A DNA stretch of 64,000 bases from JAGQPD01 sp020426865 (GCA_041399065.1 JAWKTN010000005.1:806001-870000), one strand, 5' to 3'; positions 47,237-56,959 are shown, numbered from the stretch's first letter. Notes: generated by a model from the letters alone, not told the origin. Numbers and translations: made by a program.

Positions 47237-50200
47237 TATCGATGTCGTATCGGGAAGTGGCATGGCCTATCAGTATTCAGACACGGGCGATGATTACCTC
47301 GTTGCACCAGATTTTGCCACGAATTGGCTGGAAAACGACTCCTCAACCGGTGGTTGGATTGAAACGCAACCCGATGGCTTACAGTATTTCTACGGTTCCG
47401 ATGGAAAGCTCACCAAGATATCAAATCATCTCGGACACATATGGACGCTGACCTATGCGTCAAGCAAGCTGAATATCATTACTAATCCCGTAGGCAAGCG
47501 CACGTCGTTCAGCTATGACGGCAGTGGAAAGCTCAAGTCTATTCAGGATATTGCCGGTCGACTGACGACGCTAACGGTCGTCAGTAACCAGCTGACCACG
47601 ATTACCAGTCCTGAACTATGCCAGACACAGTTCAGATATGCTTCGACCGGGTCTGGCACGATTCTGCAGGCCCGCATCCACCCATCTGGCAACGCTACGA
47701 CTTACACATATGACGGCAGCGACCGATTGGAAAGCATTAAGTTCCCGGGAGGTGGAATTTCGACCTATAGCTATTCCGGCAACAACGTCGAGTTCACCAA
47801 TCCGCGCGGAAAGAAAACAACGCTGCTCTACGACGCGGATAAATTGCTGACGGCTGTTGTGGACGCTAATGGTGACCGCACTAGCCTCACCTGGGACGGC
47901 AAACTGATCAGAACGGTAAAGAACCCGCTTGGCAAGGTAACAACATTCAACTATTCGGGTGGTTTTACAGAGGCCATCCGGTTGCTGCAGAGCGTGGAAT
48001 CACCCCGAGCGACAGGAAGTACAATCGTTTACGATACCGCGCCGCGCCCGGTATCCATCGTGTACGCCGATGAAACGTATTCGTCGATCAATTGGAACGC
48101 CACGCATGATCGGGAAGTGGACACAATCGTCGACCAATTGGGAAACAGCAATGGGTTCACTTACAACTCGATGGGAAATATCGAGACCGTGGGCAACGGA
48201 GTGGGAGAGACATTTACCTATGCCTATGACGCCGAAGAGCGCCGCGTCGCTGTCGTGGACCCTGACACCTATCGAACCACGTACGCCTACACCGCCAGCG
48301 GCCAGATCAATTCCATTAAAAACCCACTTTCGAAGGTCTGGACGATGACGCGGGATGCGATGAACCGTCTGACCGCGAGTACTGATCCCCTTGGAAAAAT
48401 CACCAGTTACACCTACGGTGCCAATTGCCAGTTAAATACGGTTAAGAATCCCCTTGGTCAAGTCACGACGTATCAATACACCAACCGCGATCAGCTTGAA
48501 GTAACCATTGACCCCCTGGGCCTCCGTACCACGTATATCTACAACCTGGCCGGTAGCCTCGAGACAATCAAAAACCCGCTAGGGCAAGTGACTACATATG
48601 TGTATGACGATGCACAACGGCGCATCGGCACTGTCAATCCGTTGGGCTTCCGGACGACTACCACCTACGACGCAGCGGGTCGTCCCGTGGAAATGCGTGA
48701 TCCCCTCGGCAACATAACCACAACTGTCTACAACGACGCCGGTCAAATCATCGCCAGCGTTAATCCAGAAGGCGAGCGCACCACGTTCACGCTGGACCTG
48801 AACGGTCGAATTACGGAAACAGAGAATCCAGAAAACCAGGTGACAACCAATGTTTACGACGATGCAGGCCGACTCGTATCGACAACCGACGCCAATGGGG
48901 ATACCACGACCTACACCTATGACGATGCCAATCGTATTCTGACAGTAGAGGACGCACTGGGGCAAATTACTCAAACGCACTATGACAATGTGGGACGGAT
49001 AGATGCGACGGCGAACCCTCTGCTGAAACGCACAACTTTTATCTACAACGAGGCGGGCTACCGCGTGGCAGTGATGAACCCACTCGGTCGAATTACGACG
49101 ACGAACTACGATGCCGACGGTAGGGTTGCTTCCGTTGAAGATCCCTTGAACCATATCACGACTACAGTTTACGACAGTGCTGGCCGCGCGGTTGCTTCAA
49201 TTAACCCGCTTAGTCTGCGGACGACATTCGCTTACGATTCTGCCGGGCGGCAGATCTCCGTAAAGGATCCGCTGGGCCGCCTTGCAACAACCGTGTATGA
49301 CAACGCGAACCGCGTTGCGGCACAGGTTAACCAACTGAATACTCGCACAACATTCGTATACGACGCGGCCGGCAATCGCACAGCCGTTGTGGATGCTAGT
49401 AACCATCGCACTACGTTCGTGTACGACGCGGCCAATCGCCAAACCGCCGTTGTTGACCCACTGGATCGTCGGACGACGTCCTCGTATGACAAAGCGGGCC
49501 GGCAAACGCTCCGAATTGACGCGTCCAGTCGGCTTACGACCTATGCCTACGACAAGGCAAGCCGACTAACGAAACGCATTTATCAGGACGGTACGCGCGT
49601 AACATTTACCTACGACCCGGTCGGCCGACGGACAACGATGCAGGATTCGACGGGGGAGACGACTTGGATCTATGACGAAGTCGGACAAGTCACGTCCACC
49701 ACGAATCCGAATAGCAAGACGATCGCCTATACGTACTATGCCGATGGCAACCGCAAGGAAATGACCGATCCTGATAGCGGAGTCTTCACTTACTATTACG
49801 ACGATGACGGTAAGCTGGTCATCGTCTGGAATCCTGAAAACGACACGCAGATTATCACATACGATGAGGCCAACCGCCGCAAGGCGAACTTGTTTGGCCT
49901 TAGCCTGCGAACGAGCTTTATCTACGACAACGCCGACCGTCTGACGAATATCGTGCACCGCAATGGTGCGGGAACGATCCTGTCGGCGTTTACGTATACT
50001 TACAACGATGCGAGTGTGCGAACATCCGTGGTCGAACCTGGGCCGGTGACGACAACGTGGGGTTACGACGATGCCTATCGACTGACTTCCGAAAAGCGTC
50101 AGGACTCGTCTTCCGTTTTGTACACCGACACAATGACTTATGACAACGTGGGTAATCGACTCACGCTTCAAAATGCCTCGGGCACCACGACGTACACATA

Positions 50201-51443
50201 CGACAATGCGAATCAACTTTCCAAATCGCAGCTGAACGCATCGATTACCACGTTCAGTTATGACTCGAAGGGCAATCAAACGGTCGAGCTTACGGGCACC
50301 AACCGCACGACCAATACCTGGGACGAGGAAAACCGCCTGACGAAAGTCGAATTCCCGGGAACGTCGCCGGTGGACAATGTCTACACCTTCAACGGCGACG
50401 GCAAACGTGTGCAAATCGTCGATTCGACCGGAACAAAACGCCCCATCTGGGATTTTGAGAATATCCTGCTGGAAACCAACGGTTCGAACACGACGCAAGT
50501 GATTTATACACTGGAACCGATGACCTACGGGAACCTGGTAAGTCAGCGCAGATCGGGCACAACGACCATTTATCTGTTTGACGCGCTGGGCTCGACGCGT
50601 AAAATAATAGACAACCCTGGCGCCTCTTCCGCCGTGATCGACAGCTACGACTACAAGGCCTACGGAGAGACATACGCGTCAAGTGGCTCGACGACGAATG
50701 TCTTTCGCTGGGTAGGGCAATTGGGGTACTACTACGATGCGGACAGGCTTGCGTATTATCTACGCGCTAGACCGTACAGCCCGAAGCTGGCGCGGTTCTT
50801 GAGCAAGGATCCAATCGGGTTTAAGGGGAGCAAATGGAATCTATTTGCGTACGTTAGGAATGTGCCAACGCGTTTCATTGATGCATCTGGTACAAGCTCG
50901 GAATTATTGGAAATCAGCGATTTGTGGCACGAATATCCAACGGATCGGGGCAACAATCGGTGGCCTGTTGCGATAGTTGCAAGGTTGACGGGTTCAGACA
51001 ATTGTTCCGGTAAGATCGTCAACGGAAGGATTAATTGTTCGGGAATTATGAATTTCACTTTGTCGTTTGAGGCGAAATTGAGGCGAGGTGGTAATCCCAA
51101 ACAGATGGAGGATGGTACGGGTTATTACGTTTATCTCGACGAAAACTACGTAAAACTTCGTGACCGAATAATCGGACCGTTGGACGTTCCAACAACGGAT
51201 GAGGCCGGCAATGCAACGTCATTGTCTAATTCGGTTTCATTGGGCAGCATACCATGTTCCGGCGGTTCAAAACGAGGAAGTGTTAATCTCTTAAATTCAT
51301 CCGGTGGGGGGCTCAGGATACACTACCTTATTAGGGTCCGTTGTTGTGGCAAGATTGACCTGGGTATGAACGGAGTAATCCTGCACTTCCAGCCTTTTGG
51401 AGACACCGGCGAAACCCATGAACTACTTCATCATAAAAAGTAA
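47227..51443 (+). pseudogene. RHS/YD-repeat protein copy 2, 3' part with core and unique C-terminal tip
   Basis: Starts with the second target duplication; gene sequence proper resumes as DIDVVSGSGMAYQYSDTGDD. One open frame to 51443 encodes about 1390 residues: dozens of YD repeats, the RHS-associated core (WVGQLGYYYDADRLAYYL, ARFLSKDPIGF) and a tip of about 200 residues from 50823. The tip is rich in Gly, Asn and Cys (SDNCSGKIVNGRINCSG, IRVRCCGKIDLG), is more AT-rich than the core, and matches no toxin family I recognise. Without the insertion and the upstream G-tract frameshift the protein would be near 1570 residues. An ATG at 47262 could allow separate expression of this part, but no strong ribosome-binding site supports it. 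Confidence 0.88.
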
Positions 51444-51480
51444 CCTAATAAAAGGCGTTCTTCGGTTATTAGACAACTAA

Positions 51481-52422
51481 GTCGCTGGCAAGCAACTCCT
51501 ATCAACAAATTGCAGTGTCACGTTACTGTCTCACTGAGGATTTCACAACACGCGACGGCCGCAGCGATCGTCGTCCAACCGTCAATCATCATTCCCAAAC
51601 GATCATACCTGACGCGCATCCTGCGCAAGCCTATCAACCAACTGATCGACCTCTCGACAACCCAACGAACCTTTTCCAAGTGGCTTCCATGTGCGTGTCC
51701 GCGCTTTCGAATGTGCGTTTTCACACCCAACCAACGCAACACGGCGCGCGTGGCCTCACAATCATAGCCCGCGTCCGCATACAGCCTTGCCGGATGCGAC
51801 CGCGGACGTCCACGTTTGCCTTTCACTTCCGGATAGTTCGCCACCGCCGGCGGGATCTCCAGGTGATCACTGCGATTGGCAGCTGCCGCGCGAATCACCA
51901 GTGGCACACCATCGCGATCGACAAACAGCGTGTATTTCGTCCCCTTTTTTCGCCGATCCACGGGACTCGGGCCTGCTTTCTCCCCACCACCAAACGCGCG
52001 GACTTGCGTCGAATCGATCATCGTCGTTTCGGCATGCAATTGCTGTTGTTGATACAACGTGGCCAACAGCAACTGGTGCAAGTAGTCCCAAATTTCTTCC
52101 CCTTCCCGCCTCAGCAGACGCGTTCGAGCGGTTTCGCCGCAGTACCCCATTTTCGGCGGCACATCTTTCCTGCGGCAATTCGTCAAAAAGACGTACCAAA
52201 TCACCTTCCAAACGACCATGTTTTTCAACAACCGCCGACCACCATGCGGACCCATGGGTGGCTCTTCGGGCAGCAACGATTGAGCCAATTCATGAAACGG
52301 TTGCGGCATTCTTGCATCCGCCACGACAATACTCCTTGTGTCAACAATGAAACAATTGTCCTGTGCTGGCGCAAATACCGTGTCAATGTCATACAATCGT
52401 CGCGGGGTTGTTTGTCAGCCTC
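51481..52422 (-). mobile_element. IS5-family insertion sequence
   Basis: A 942-bp element. The ends are imperfect inverted repeats: GCTGGCAAGCAACTCC near the left end and, on the opposite strand, GCTGACAAACAACCCC near the right. TAA flanks both ends (51478-51480 and 52423-52425), fitting the short TNA duplications of the IS427-type group. It sits 37 bp after the RHS copy 2 stop codon, so it separates the RHS gene from what lay downstream, where an immunity gene would be expected. Confidence 0.85.
51518..52396 (-). CDS. IS5-family DDE transposase
   Basis: Up to 292 residues, probably from a TTG; an ATG near 52309 would give a protein lacking the first 29. The catalytic acids are in TTMIDSTQVRAFGGG, RLYADAGYDCEATRAVLRWL and KVRWVVERSISWLIGLRRMR. 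KAGPSPVDRRKKGTKYTLFV is typical of the IS427/IS1031 group. The frame is complete and could be active. Confidence 0.93.
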   Translation of the reverse strand: MYDIDTVFAPAQDNCFIVDTRSIVVADARMPQPFHELAQSLLPEEPPMGPHGGRRLLKNMVVWKVIWYVFLTNCRRKDVPPKMGYCGETARTRLLRREGEEIWDYLHQLLLATLYQQQQLHAETTMIDSTQVRAFGGGEKAGPSPVDRRKKGTKYTLFVDRDGVPLVIRAAAANRSDHLEIPPAVANYPEVKGKRGRPRSHPARLYADAGYDCEATRAVLRWLGVKTHIRKRGHAHGSHLEKVRWVVERSISWLIGLRRMRVRYDRLGMMIDGWTTIAAAVACCEILSETVT

Positions 52423-52526
52423 TAAACTAGTTCGGGCAATCTACGCTGAAACAGAATGTCACGTTATTATCCCCCATTGCATCGTCTGTGTTTGCTAGAG
52501 TCCGTACTTCTATTTGGATAAGAGTG

Positions 52527-52955
52527 ATGTGCGGTTCACGTAAAACAAGCTCCTGGTTTAAATCCATCTTTTTTTATACCTTTTGTATTGCTGCTATTGC
52601 TTCGTTGAGGCAAGTTCACATCGTCGTGTTCTTTACCAGCCTTTTTCACGTTTTATTGCTTGCGTATTACCAAATCAGTAGCCGCAAGCGCCTGTTTCAT
52701 ATTCTACAGCTGCCCGCAGGTGTGGTACTATACCTGACCAGTGTGGGACCGGCTTTCATGGCAAGTATTTGGATAAGCAATCATTTTTTCAAAATTGATC
52801 TAATCGTTTTTCAATTCTACCGTCCGGTCCATGACATTGCTTCTTTAGGTGGAACTTGGACATACGAAATTTACGACCGGTACGTTTTTGAATGGCTACA
52901 GCACACGGCGCCCTATGTGTGGTCGACGTTGGACCGGATGTTTGGTTTCAGTTAA
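52527..52955 (+). CDS. Small hypothetical membrane protein
   Basis: About 142 residues from MCGSRKTSSWFKSIFFYTFC. Hydrophobic segments at about 10-28, 32-52 and 62-85 suggest three membrane helices, followed by an aromatic C-terminal part (WTYEIYDRYVFEWLQHTAPY). No family is recognised. Its AT-rich codon use matches the RHS tip and other small genes here more than the core genes. Its place beyond the RHS gene, behind the IS5 element, makes an immunity protein or displaced remnant conceivable, but nothing in the sequence proves it. Confidence 0.5.
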   Translation: MCGSRKTSSWFKSIFFYTFCIAAIASLRQVHIVVFFTSLFHVLLLAYYQISSRKRLFHILQLPAGVVLYLTSVGPAFMASIWISNHFFKIDLIVFQFYRPVHDIASLGGTWTYEIYDRYVFEWLQHTAPYVWSTLDRMFGFS

Positions 52956-52974
52956 GGAGTGCTGCACATAAGAT

Positions 52975-53030
52975 GTTACCGACCGAATTACGATCGCACT
53001 TTCGACCGAATTATGACTGTAGGGTGGGGT
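52975..53030. repeat. ACCGAATT palindrome repeat, partial copy B
   Basis: GTTACCGACCGAATTACGAT is followed by CGACCGAATTATGACTGT; the two GAATT cores start at 52985 and 53008, exactly 23 nt apart. The same pair occurs at 55295-55350 and 42601-42670. Confidence 0.7.
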
Positions 53031-53167
53031 CCACCCCACGGCATGCATCGCGGGGATAGCGGTTGGAGTCATTATATTATTCGGCTCTGTGTACATAGTT
53101 ACTGCAAGCGGTGGACTAATTCTTGTAGGGCCTGTCGTCGCGGCGTAACGAAAGATTGAAAACCACC

Positions 53168-53512
53168 ATGTCGACTACATTAGAGTCCGTCATCGAACGC
53201 ACACGGCTTGCCTATAGGAGTCTTTCATGGTACTCAGATGAACAGCATGTAACCACACATGTTATTTCCGCCGACGGAAAGCCAACATTGCAGTTCTCAG
53301 AGTATGTGCTAACTCGTTTTCGTCGCTTCCCAAGTGCGTTTCGTATCGACGTGTCCTCGGAGAACACGGAGTCGTCAAAGCTTATTGCTGTCAGAGCCGG
53401 TGAAAGGTTTAGCGTTTTTTTTCCTCAGACTTCGACTTGGTTTTTGAAGGATAGTAGCGATGCCACCAGTTTTATTGCGGCGTTCAACGCTTCAACGCTT
53501 GGAACTTATTGA
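53168..53512 (+). CDS. Hypothetical protein resembling DUF2092/LolA-like N-termini, truncated
   Basis: 114 residues from MSTTLESVIERTRLAYRSLS. The order AYRSLSWYSDEQHVTTHV, then LTRFRRFPSAFRIDVSSE, then a hydrophobic strand pair resembles the start of DUF2092-type proteins (Y.sl.sY.D.g.v...TRFRRPdrFRFe), which have a LolA-like fold. The usual length is more than twice this and there is no signal peptide, so this is probably a fragment. The function is unknown. Confidence 0.45.
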   Translation: MSTTLESVIERTRLAYRSLSWYSDEQHVTTHVISADGKPTLQFSEYVLTRFRRFPSAFRIDVSSENTESSKLIAVRAGERFSVFFPQTSTWFLKDSSDATSFIAAFNASTLGTY

Positions 53513-53800
53513 CGAAAACGGAGAAGTGCGAGCTACGTTGGGAGTTTGGGACGACGGAGCGCCGATGATCCAATTCTTCAACGAGCGTAAGATTCCGGTC
53601 ATGACATTAGGTCTAGATGCTTCAGGATCGCCACAGTTCGCAATGATGAACGAACAAGGAAACACTTTGGTTGGAGTGGGCAGTTCGGAAAACGGCGATC
53701 GAGGTTTTGGCATATATACTCACGTTCCGCACCCGAAAACCAAGGTTGGCGCTGACAAGACACGGGGAATCTGGGAAAGGAGGGTAGGTTTGTTGTTGCC
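53460..53800 (+). pseudogene. Fragment of a repeat protein (LELIDENGEVRATLG type)
   Basis: The frame reads RLELIDENGEVRATLGVWDD, then GAPMIQFFNERKIPVMTLGL and GSPQFAMMNEQGNTLVGVGS. This matches a bacterial repeat of about 24 residues (fxLvDxxGkxRAxLG....G.p.l.L.D..gk.ra.lg). The repeats fade near 53780, directly before a transposase fragment, and the upstream end lacks the usual membrane anchor. It appears truncated on both sides; the remaining frame to 53975 overlaps the transposase. Confidence 0.5.
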
Positions 53801-53824
53801 TGATCTTCTTAGAGGGAGCGTGGA

Positions 53825-54502
53825 ATGGATGCCACTACTCGTTTCAAGACACAAAGAGTCGGCGCGTTGCCGTTTATCGTTGCTTATTTGGAGAAAATTC
53901 GGCTGTCACAATTCGTCGAAGAGCACGTTCCTTGGGAGGGTGACGTTCCTCTGGGGACATTGGTCGAGATTATGATCTGCAATCGACTACTCAATCCGAA
54001 GGCGCAGTATAAGATCGGCGAATGGGCAGAAAGAGCGGGCGTGTGCGACTATTACGGCATTGCAGCGGAGCAACTCAACGACGATCGGTTAGGACGTGCT
54101 TTGGAACGTATTGCCCGACATGCCTTCACCGTCCAGTCGCAATTAGTCCTGCATCTGGTCAAGGCGTTCAAACTGAACGTGACCAACATTCACTACGACA
54201 TCTCTAACGTCGAACTGTATGGAGCTTACGAACGACAACTGAAAGAGAACGCGGAAACACAAGCGAAGCTCGCAGAGCAGGAAACGGAGGAAACGTCGAA
54301 GCAGGATGCTGCGGACGAAGACACCGAACAGGGGTCCCGACCGATGTACGGGCGAACCAAAAGCGGCCGCAAAAATGTCAAACAAGTGCAGTTTGGCATC
54401 AATGTTACTCGCGACGGCGCGGTCCCCATCGACTTGCTTCCTTTGTATCGGAAATCTGTAAGTTTTGGAACACCCAAAGGTAGTATCGCTCCAAAGGTTT
54501 GA
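53825..54502 (+). pseudogene. IS1634-like transposase, truncated
   Basis: 225 residues from an ATG behind AGAGGGAG. The N-terminal half matches IS1634-type transposases: GALPFIVAYLEKIRLSQFVE, then VHYD-like NIHYDISNVELYGAYE, then GRKNVKQVQFGINVTRDGAV. Full proteins of this group exceed 450 residues and carry further catalytic acids in the missing half. After PIDLLPL the reading becomes unrelated and stops, so the gene is inactive. The right end of the element was not found. Confidence 0.85.
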
Positions 54503-54517
54503 CGGCGAGAATGAAGT

Positions 54518-54970
54518 ATGACACGCGAGTATCGGCGTAACAAGAGAGTTTTCATATGCTTTGGGGCAGGGGTGTTCACATTATTTGGATTCGCAAATAT
54601 GTTTTTTTCGCTTGATTCAACTTTTGATCACCCTATCTTTTTCGCGTTGGTAGGTCTATTAAATCTTGCCTTCGCGTTTTACACTGGGTGGGTTTGCTTA
54701 GCATATGGGAAATATAGACTAGTTCTGACGGATGAAGGCATATCATCGCACGGTATTGGCGTAACGCAAATGGGCTATCAAGATATCACTTTCGCGCGGT
54801 GGTATCCTGAGGGATTTCTCTTTCTGAAGTCACCAAGGTGCCACTTACAGATCGCGTTTAGTTCGTATCCTCGCAATTGTCGTCACGAACTAATACACGC
54901 ACTGAGAGCTGCAATTCCGATTGATCTGCAGCATGGTTGGTCGCAATTTTGTGTGGTGTACTTCCGTTAG
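54518..54970 (+). CDS. Small membrane protein with a PH-like cytoplasmic domain
   Basis: 150 residues. Two hydrophobic helices (about 10-30, VFICFGAGVFTLFGFANMFF, and 40-62, FFALVGLLNLAFAFYTGWVC) are followed by a beta-rich part (YRLVLTDEGISSHGIGVTQM, GYQDITFARW) and a C-terminal amphipathic helix (RHELIHALRAAIP). This layout is typical of small bacterial PH-like (bPH/YcxB-like) membrane proteins. AT-rich. It could be an orphan immunity-type gene of the RHS locus, but this is speculation. Confidence 0.6.
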   Translation: MTREYRRNKRVFICFGAGVFTLFGFANMFFSLDSTFDHPIFFALVGLLNLAFAFYTGWVCLAYGKYRLVLTDEGISSHGIGVTQMGYQDITFARWYPEGFLFLKSPRCHLQIAFSSYPRNCRHELIHALRAAIPIDLQHGWSQFCVVYFR

Positions 54971-55004
54971 GCTGGAATGGTGGACGCTAATAATTGAATA
55001 GGTG

Positions 55005-55240
55005 AACACATGTTGCTGCCCGAATTGTGATCGTTGAAGTGACCGAATCATGGCTGTGGTGATTTAGGGCTCTCTGGCGGGGTGTTGACCGAATTGCTAT
55101 GAATACTGGAGAAGCCGTGGCGATGAGATGTACCAACCGATGTGTCGCTGACCGAATTGTGGTCGTACGGATCCAAACAGGTGAGTCTTTCACGGAGCTC
55201 TGACCCGATGCGGCGGGGCGAGTCGAATCGAAGGGGGTCT
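55005..55240. repeat. ACCGAATT palindrome repeat, long copy C
   Basis: GAATT/GAATC cores start at 55022, 55045, 55091 and 55154; the first steps are 23 and 46 nt (two periods). GACCGAATTGTGGTC is an imperfect palindrome. Colinear with 42660-42860 (CTCTCTGRYGGGG, CTGGAGAAG, GGTGAGTCTTTC). Confidence 0.7.
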
Positions 55241-55294
55241 CACTGCACGGCCTCGCACCAAATCTCTGACTATGATAATCATCACTGCTAGCCT

Positions 55295-55350
55295 TCCTGT
55301 TACCGACCGAATTACGGTCGTATTTGTAACCGAATTGTGACTGTAGAGAT
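55295..55350. repeat. ACCGAATT palindrome repeat, partial copy D
   Basis: CGACCGAATTACGGTCG (55304-55320) is a perfect inverted repeat with 6-bp arms and an AATTA centre. A second core starts 23 nt further on (55332, CCGAATTGTGACTGT). Nearly identical to copy B. The rest of 54971-55545 holds no gene I can support. Confidence 0.7.
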
Positions 55351-55545
55351 TTGTCAATTTCAACGATGACCTTCTGACGATTTCGGATTTGCCAAATCTT
55401 GAGTCACTCGTCCTATGTCGCACCCAAATCACGGAAAGTGTCATTGCGGACAATAGGGAGGCTCGTCTCATTCGCGTAAACAAGGACAATTGGGTTCCGG
55501 TGATTGGGAAAGGCGCTTACTGAATTGTTACGCGAACGAGGAGCG

Positions 55546-56514
55546 TTAGAACCTCACACGCTCGATTTCGTCGAGACTGATGTCGTCGCGCGTCCGGTCG
55601 TACAGCTTGGTCGTTCTCGGACTCTCGTGCGCTGCAATGGTCTGGGCATTTTCCAGCGTGCCACCATTCTGCAGAAAATTCGTGATCCCGGTCGCCCGGA
55701 AGCTATGACACCCAATATGTCCACCAATCCCCGCGGCCGTTGAGCGGCGTTTGACCATTGCCAGTGCCTCGCGCGGGGCAAGTCGTTTCGCGGTAAGCTG
55801 CCGGGACCGCGATACAGTGCGAAACAACGGTGATTTTGCGAGATCAGCAATGCCTGCCGCCTCGATGTAGGCGTCGAGGTATTCCTGTGCAGAGTGGTGC
55901 ACTGGTACTTCGTGGTATTTGGCGTTCTTTTCGTGGAGACGCAGCCACGACCGACGTCCTTGATGAAAGTAGTCCTCGACATTCATATTAAGCACCGCAG
56001 AAATCCTCGCGAAGCTATAGACGAGCACGCCACACAGCGCCCGGTCCCGTAGGCCAATGATCGTATCCGTTTCGATACTGTCAAAAAACTGACGGGCCTC
56101 CTCTGTGGTAAGCACCGGAGTCTTTCCCTTTTTGACGACGTATTTCGGGCCGCGGACGGCTGCCGCTGGATTGTGGGGTACAATTTGGCCGACGACCAGG
56201 TAATCGCCCAGCATGCGAATCGCTGCCAGGTGTTGTTTGACCGTTGGGGGCGAATGTGTAACCCCCAATTGCTCGATGTAGGCGGCGACGTAGTAAGGGG
56301 TTAGATCACGGAGCGTGATGTGCTGGTCGTTGCACCAGGTCACGAAGCTTACCAGCGCCCGCAGATAGGCACGCCTTGTGTTGGGGTTTCGGATTTCCGC
56401 GGTGAAGAATTGCAGGATACGGTCGGCCGACTGCTCACTCAGCCCGTCCAACCAGGCAGCGAGAACGTTGGTCGTTGGGGAAGCGTTTCGAAGTAGCGCG
56501 AGACTGTCAGCCAT
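55546..56514 (-). CDS. Tyrosine recombinase/integrase (XerC/D-like)
   Basis: 322 residues. An N-terminal SAM-like core-binding domain spans about 15-115 (NPNTRRAYLRALVSFVTWCN). The catalytic domain contains the family residues: Arg in LVYSFARISAVL, Lys in the beta-hairpin near LHEKNAKYHEVP, the H-x-x-R box in CHSFRATGITNFLQNGG, His in IAAHESPRTTK and the nucleophile Tyr in TKLYDRTRDD. Length and motifs indicate an active enzyme. It lies at the edge of a toxin-antitoxin and IS-rich zone and may serve an integrated element, but no attachment repeats were found. Confidence 0.93.
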   Translation of the reverse strand: MADSLALLRNASPTTNVLAAWLDGLSEQSADRILQFFTAEIRNPNTRRAYLRALVSFVTWCNDQHITLRDLTPYYVAAYIEQLGVTHSPPTVKQHLAAIRMLGDYLVVGQIVPHNPAAAVRGPKYVVKKGKTPVLTTEEARQFFDSIETDTIIGLRDRALCGVLVYSFARISAVLNMNVEDYFHQGRRSWLRLHEKNAKYHEVPVHHSAQEYLDAYIEAAGIADLAKSPLFRTVSRSRQLTAKRLAPREALAMVKRRSTAAGIGGHIGCHSFRATGITNFLQNGGTLENAQTIAAHESPRTTKLYDRTRDDISLDEIERVRF

Positions 56515-56575
56515 ATCCCTCCTTCTTTTCCCGGCAAAACGATTTCATTCCAATCCCTCCCGTAACCTGAATGAC

Positions 56576-56959
56576 TCAGAGAAAACACTCGACCGGTACA
56601 CCCAACTTGAGTTTCTTCCACTGGCGATCACTCGTTAAGATTGGCAGTTGTCTCGAGAGGGCGAGCGCAAGGCATGCCCGGCCCGCAAACGTGATTCCTC
56701 GCCCCAGAGTGCTTTCGTGGATCGAAGCTGCAATGGCCGCTTGCTCGGCGTCAAACGGAACCGTGTCGAGTGGTAAGCAGGACAACATCGCGCGAGCCGC
56801 TTCCAGGCGGCCGCTTTTGTCAATCGTCTTGCATAGAACTTCGGATAGAGTGACGCTCGAAATCAGCGCGTCATGCAATCGGTCTTTGACTTGGTCAGCA
56901 CCTTTCTCGTTTCGCAAGATGGCGACGAGGGCGGAGGTGTCGAGAACAACGCTACTCAC
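56576..56959 (-). CDS. vapC: PIN-domain toxin, VapC family
   Basis: 127 residues from a GTG that overlaps the antitoxin stop by 8 nt. PIN landmarks: MSSVVLDTSALVAILRNEKG, SSVTLSEVLCK and FAGRACLALALSRQLPILTS followed by DRQWKKLKLG. Paralogous to the toxin at 57716-58105, with the same ILTxDxxWKKLxLG ending, the same GTG start and the same 8-nt overlap. A GRACL step replaces the YADSLCLA seen in the paralogue, so one usual catalytic Asp is missing here and this copy may be impaired. Confidence 0.9.
   Translation of the reverse strand: MSSVVLDTSALVAILRNEKGADQVKDRLHDALISSVTLSEVLCKTIDKSGRLEAARAMLSCLPLDTVPFDAEQAAIAASIHESTLGRGITFAGRACLALALSRQLPILTSDRQWKKLKLGVPVECFL

Noticed and set aside
51444..51480. 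CTAATAA...TTATTAG inverted repeat after RHS copy 2 as a terminator
   Set aside because: Arms are short and AT-only, the loop is long and no T-run follows; it also adjoins the IS5 end.
51515..52498. 327-codon plus-strand frame across the IS5 element
   Set aside because: Antisense to a transposase with all DDE motifs.
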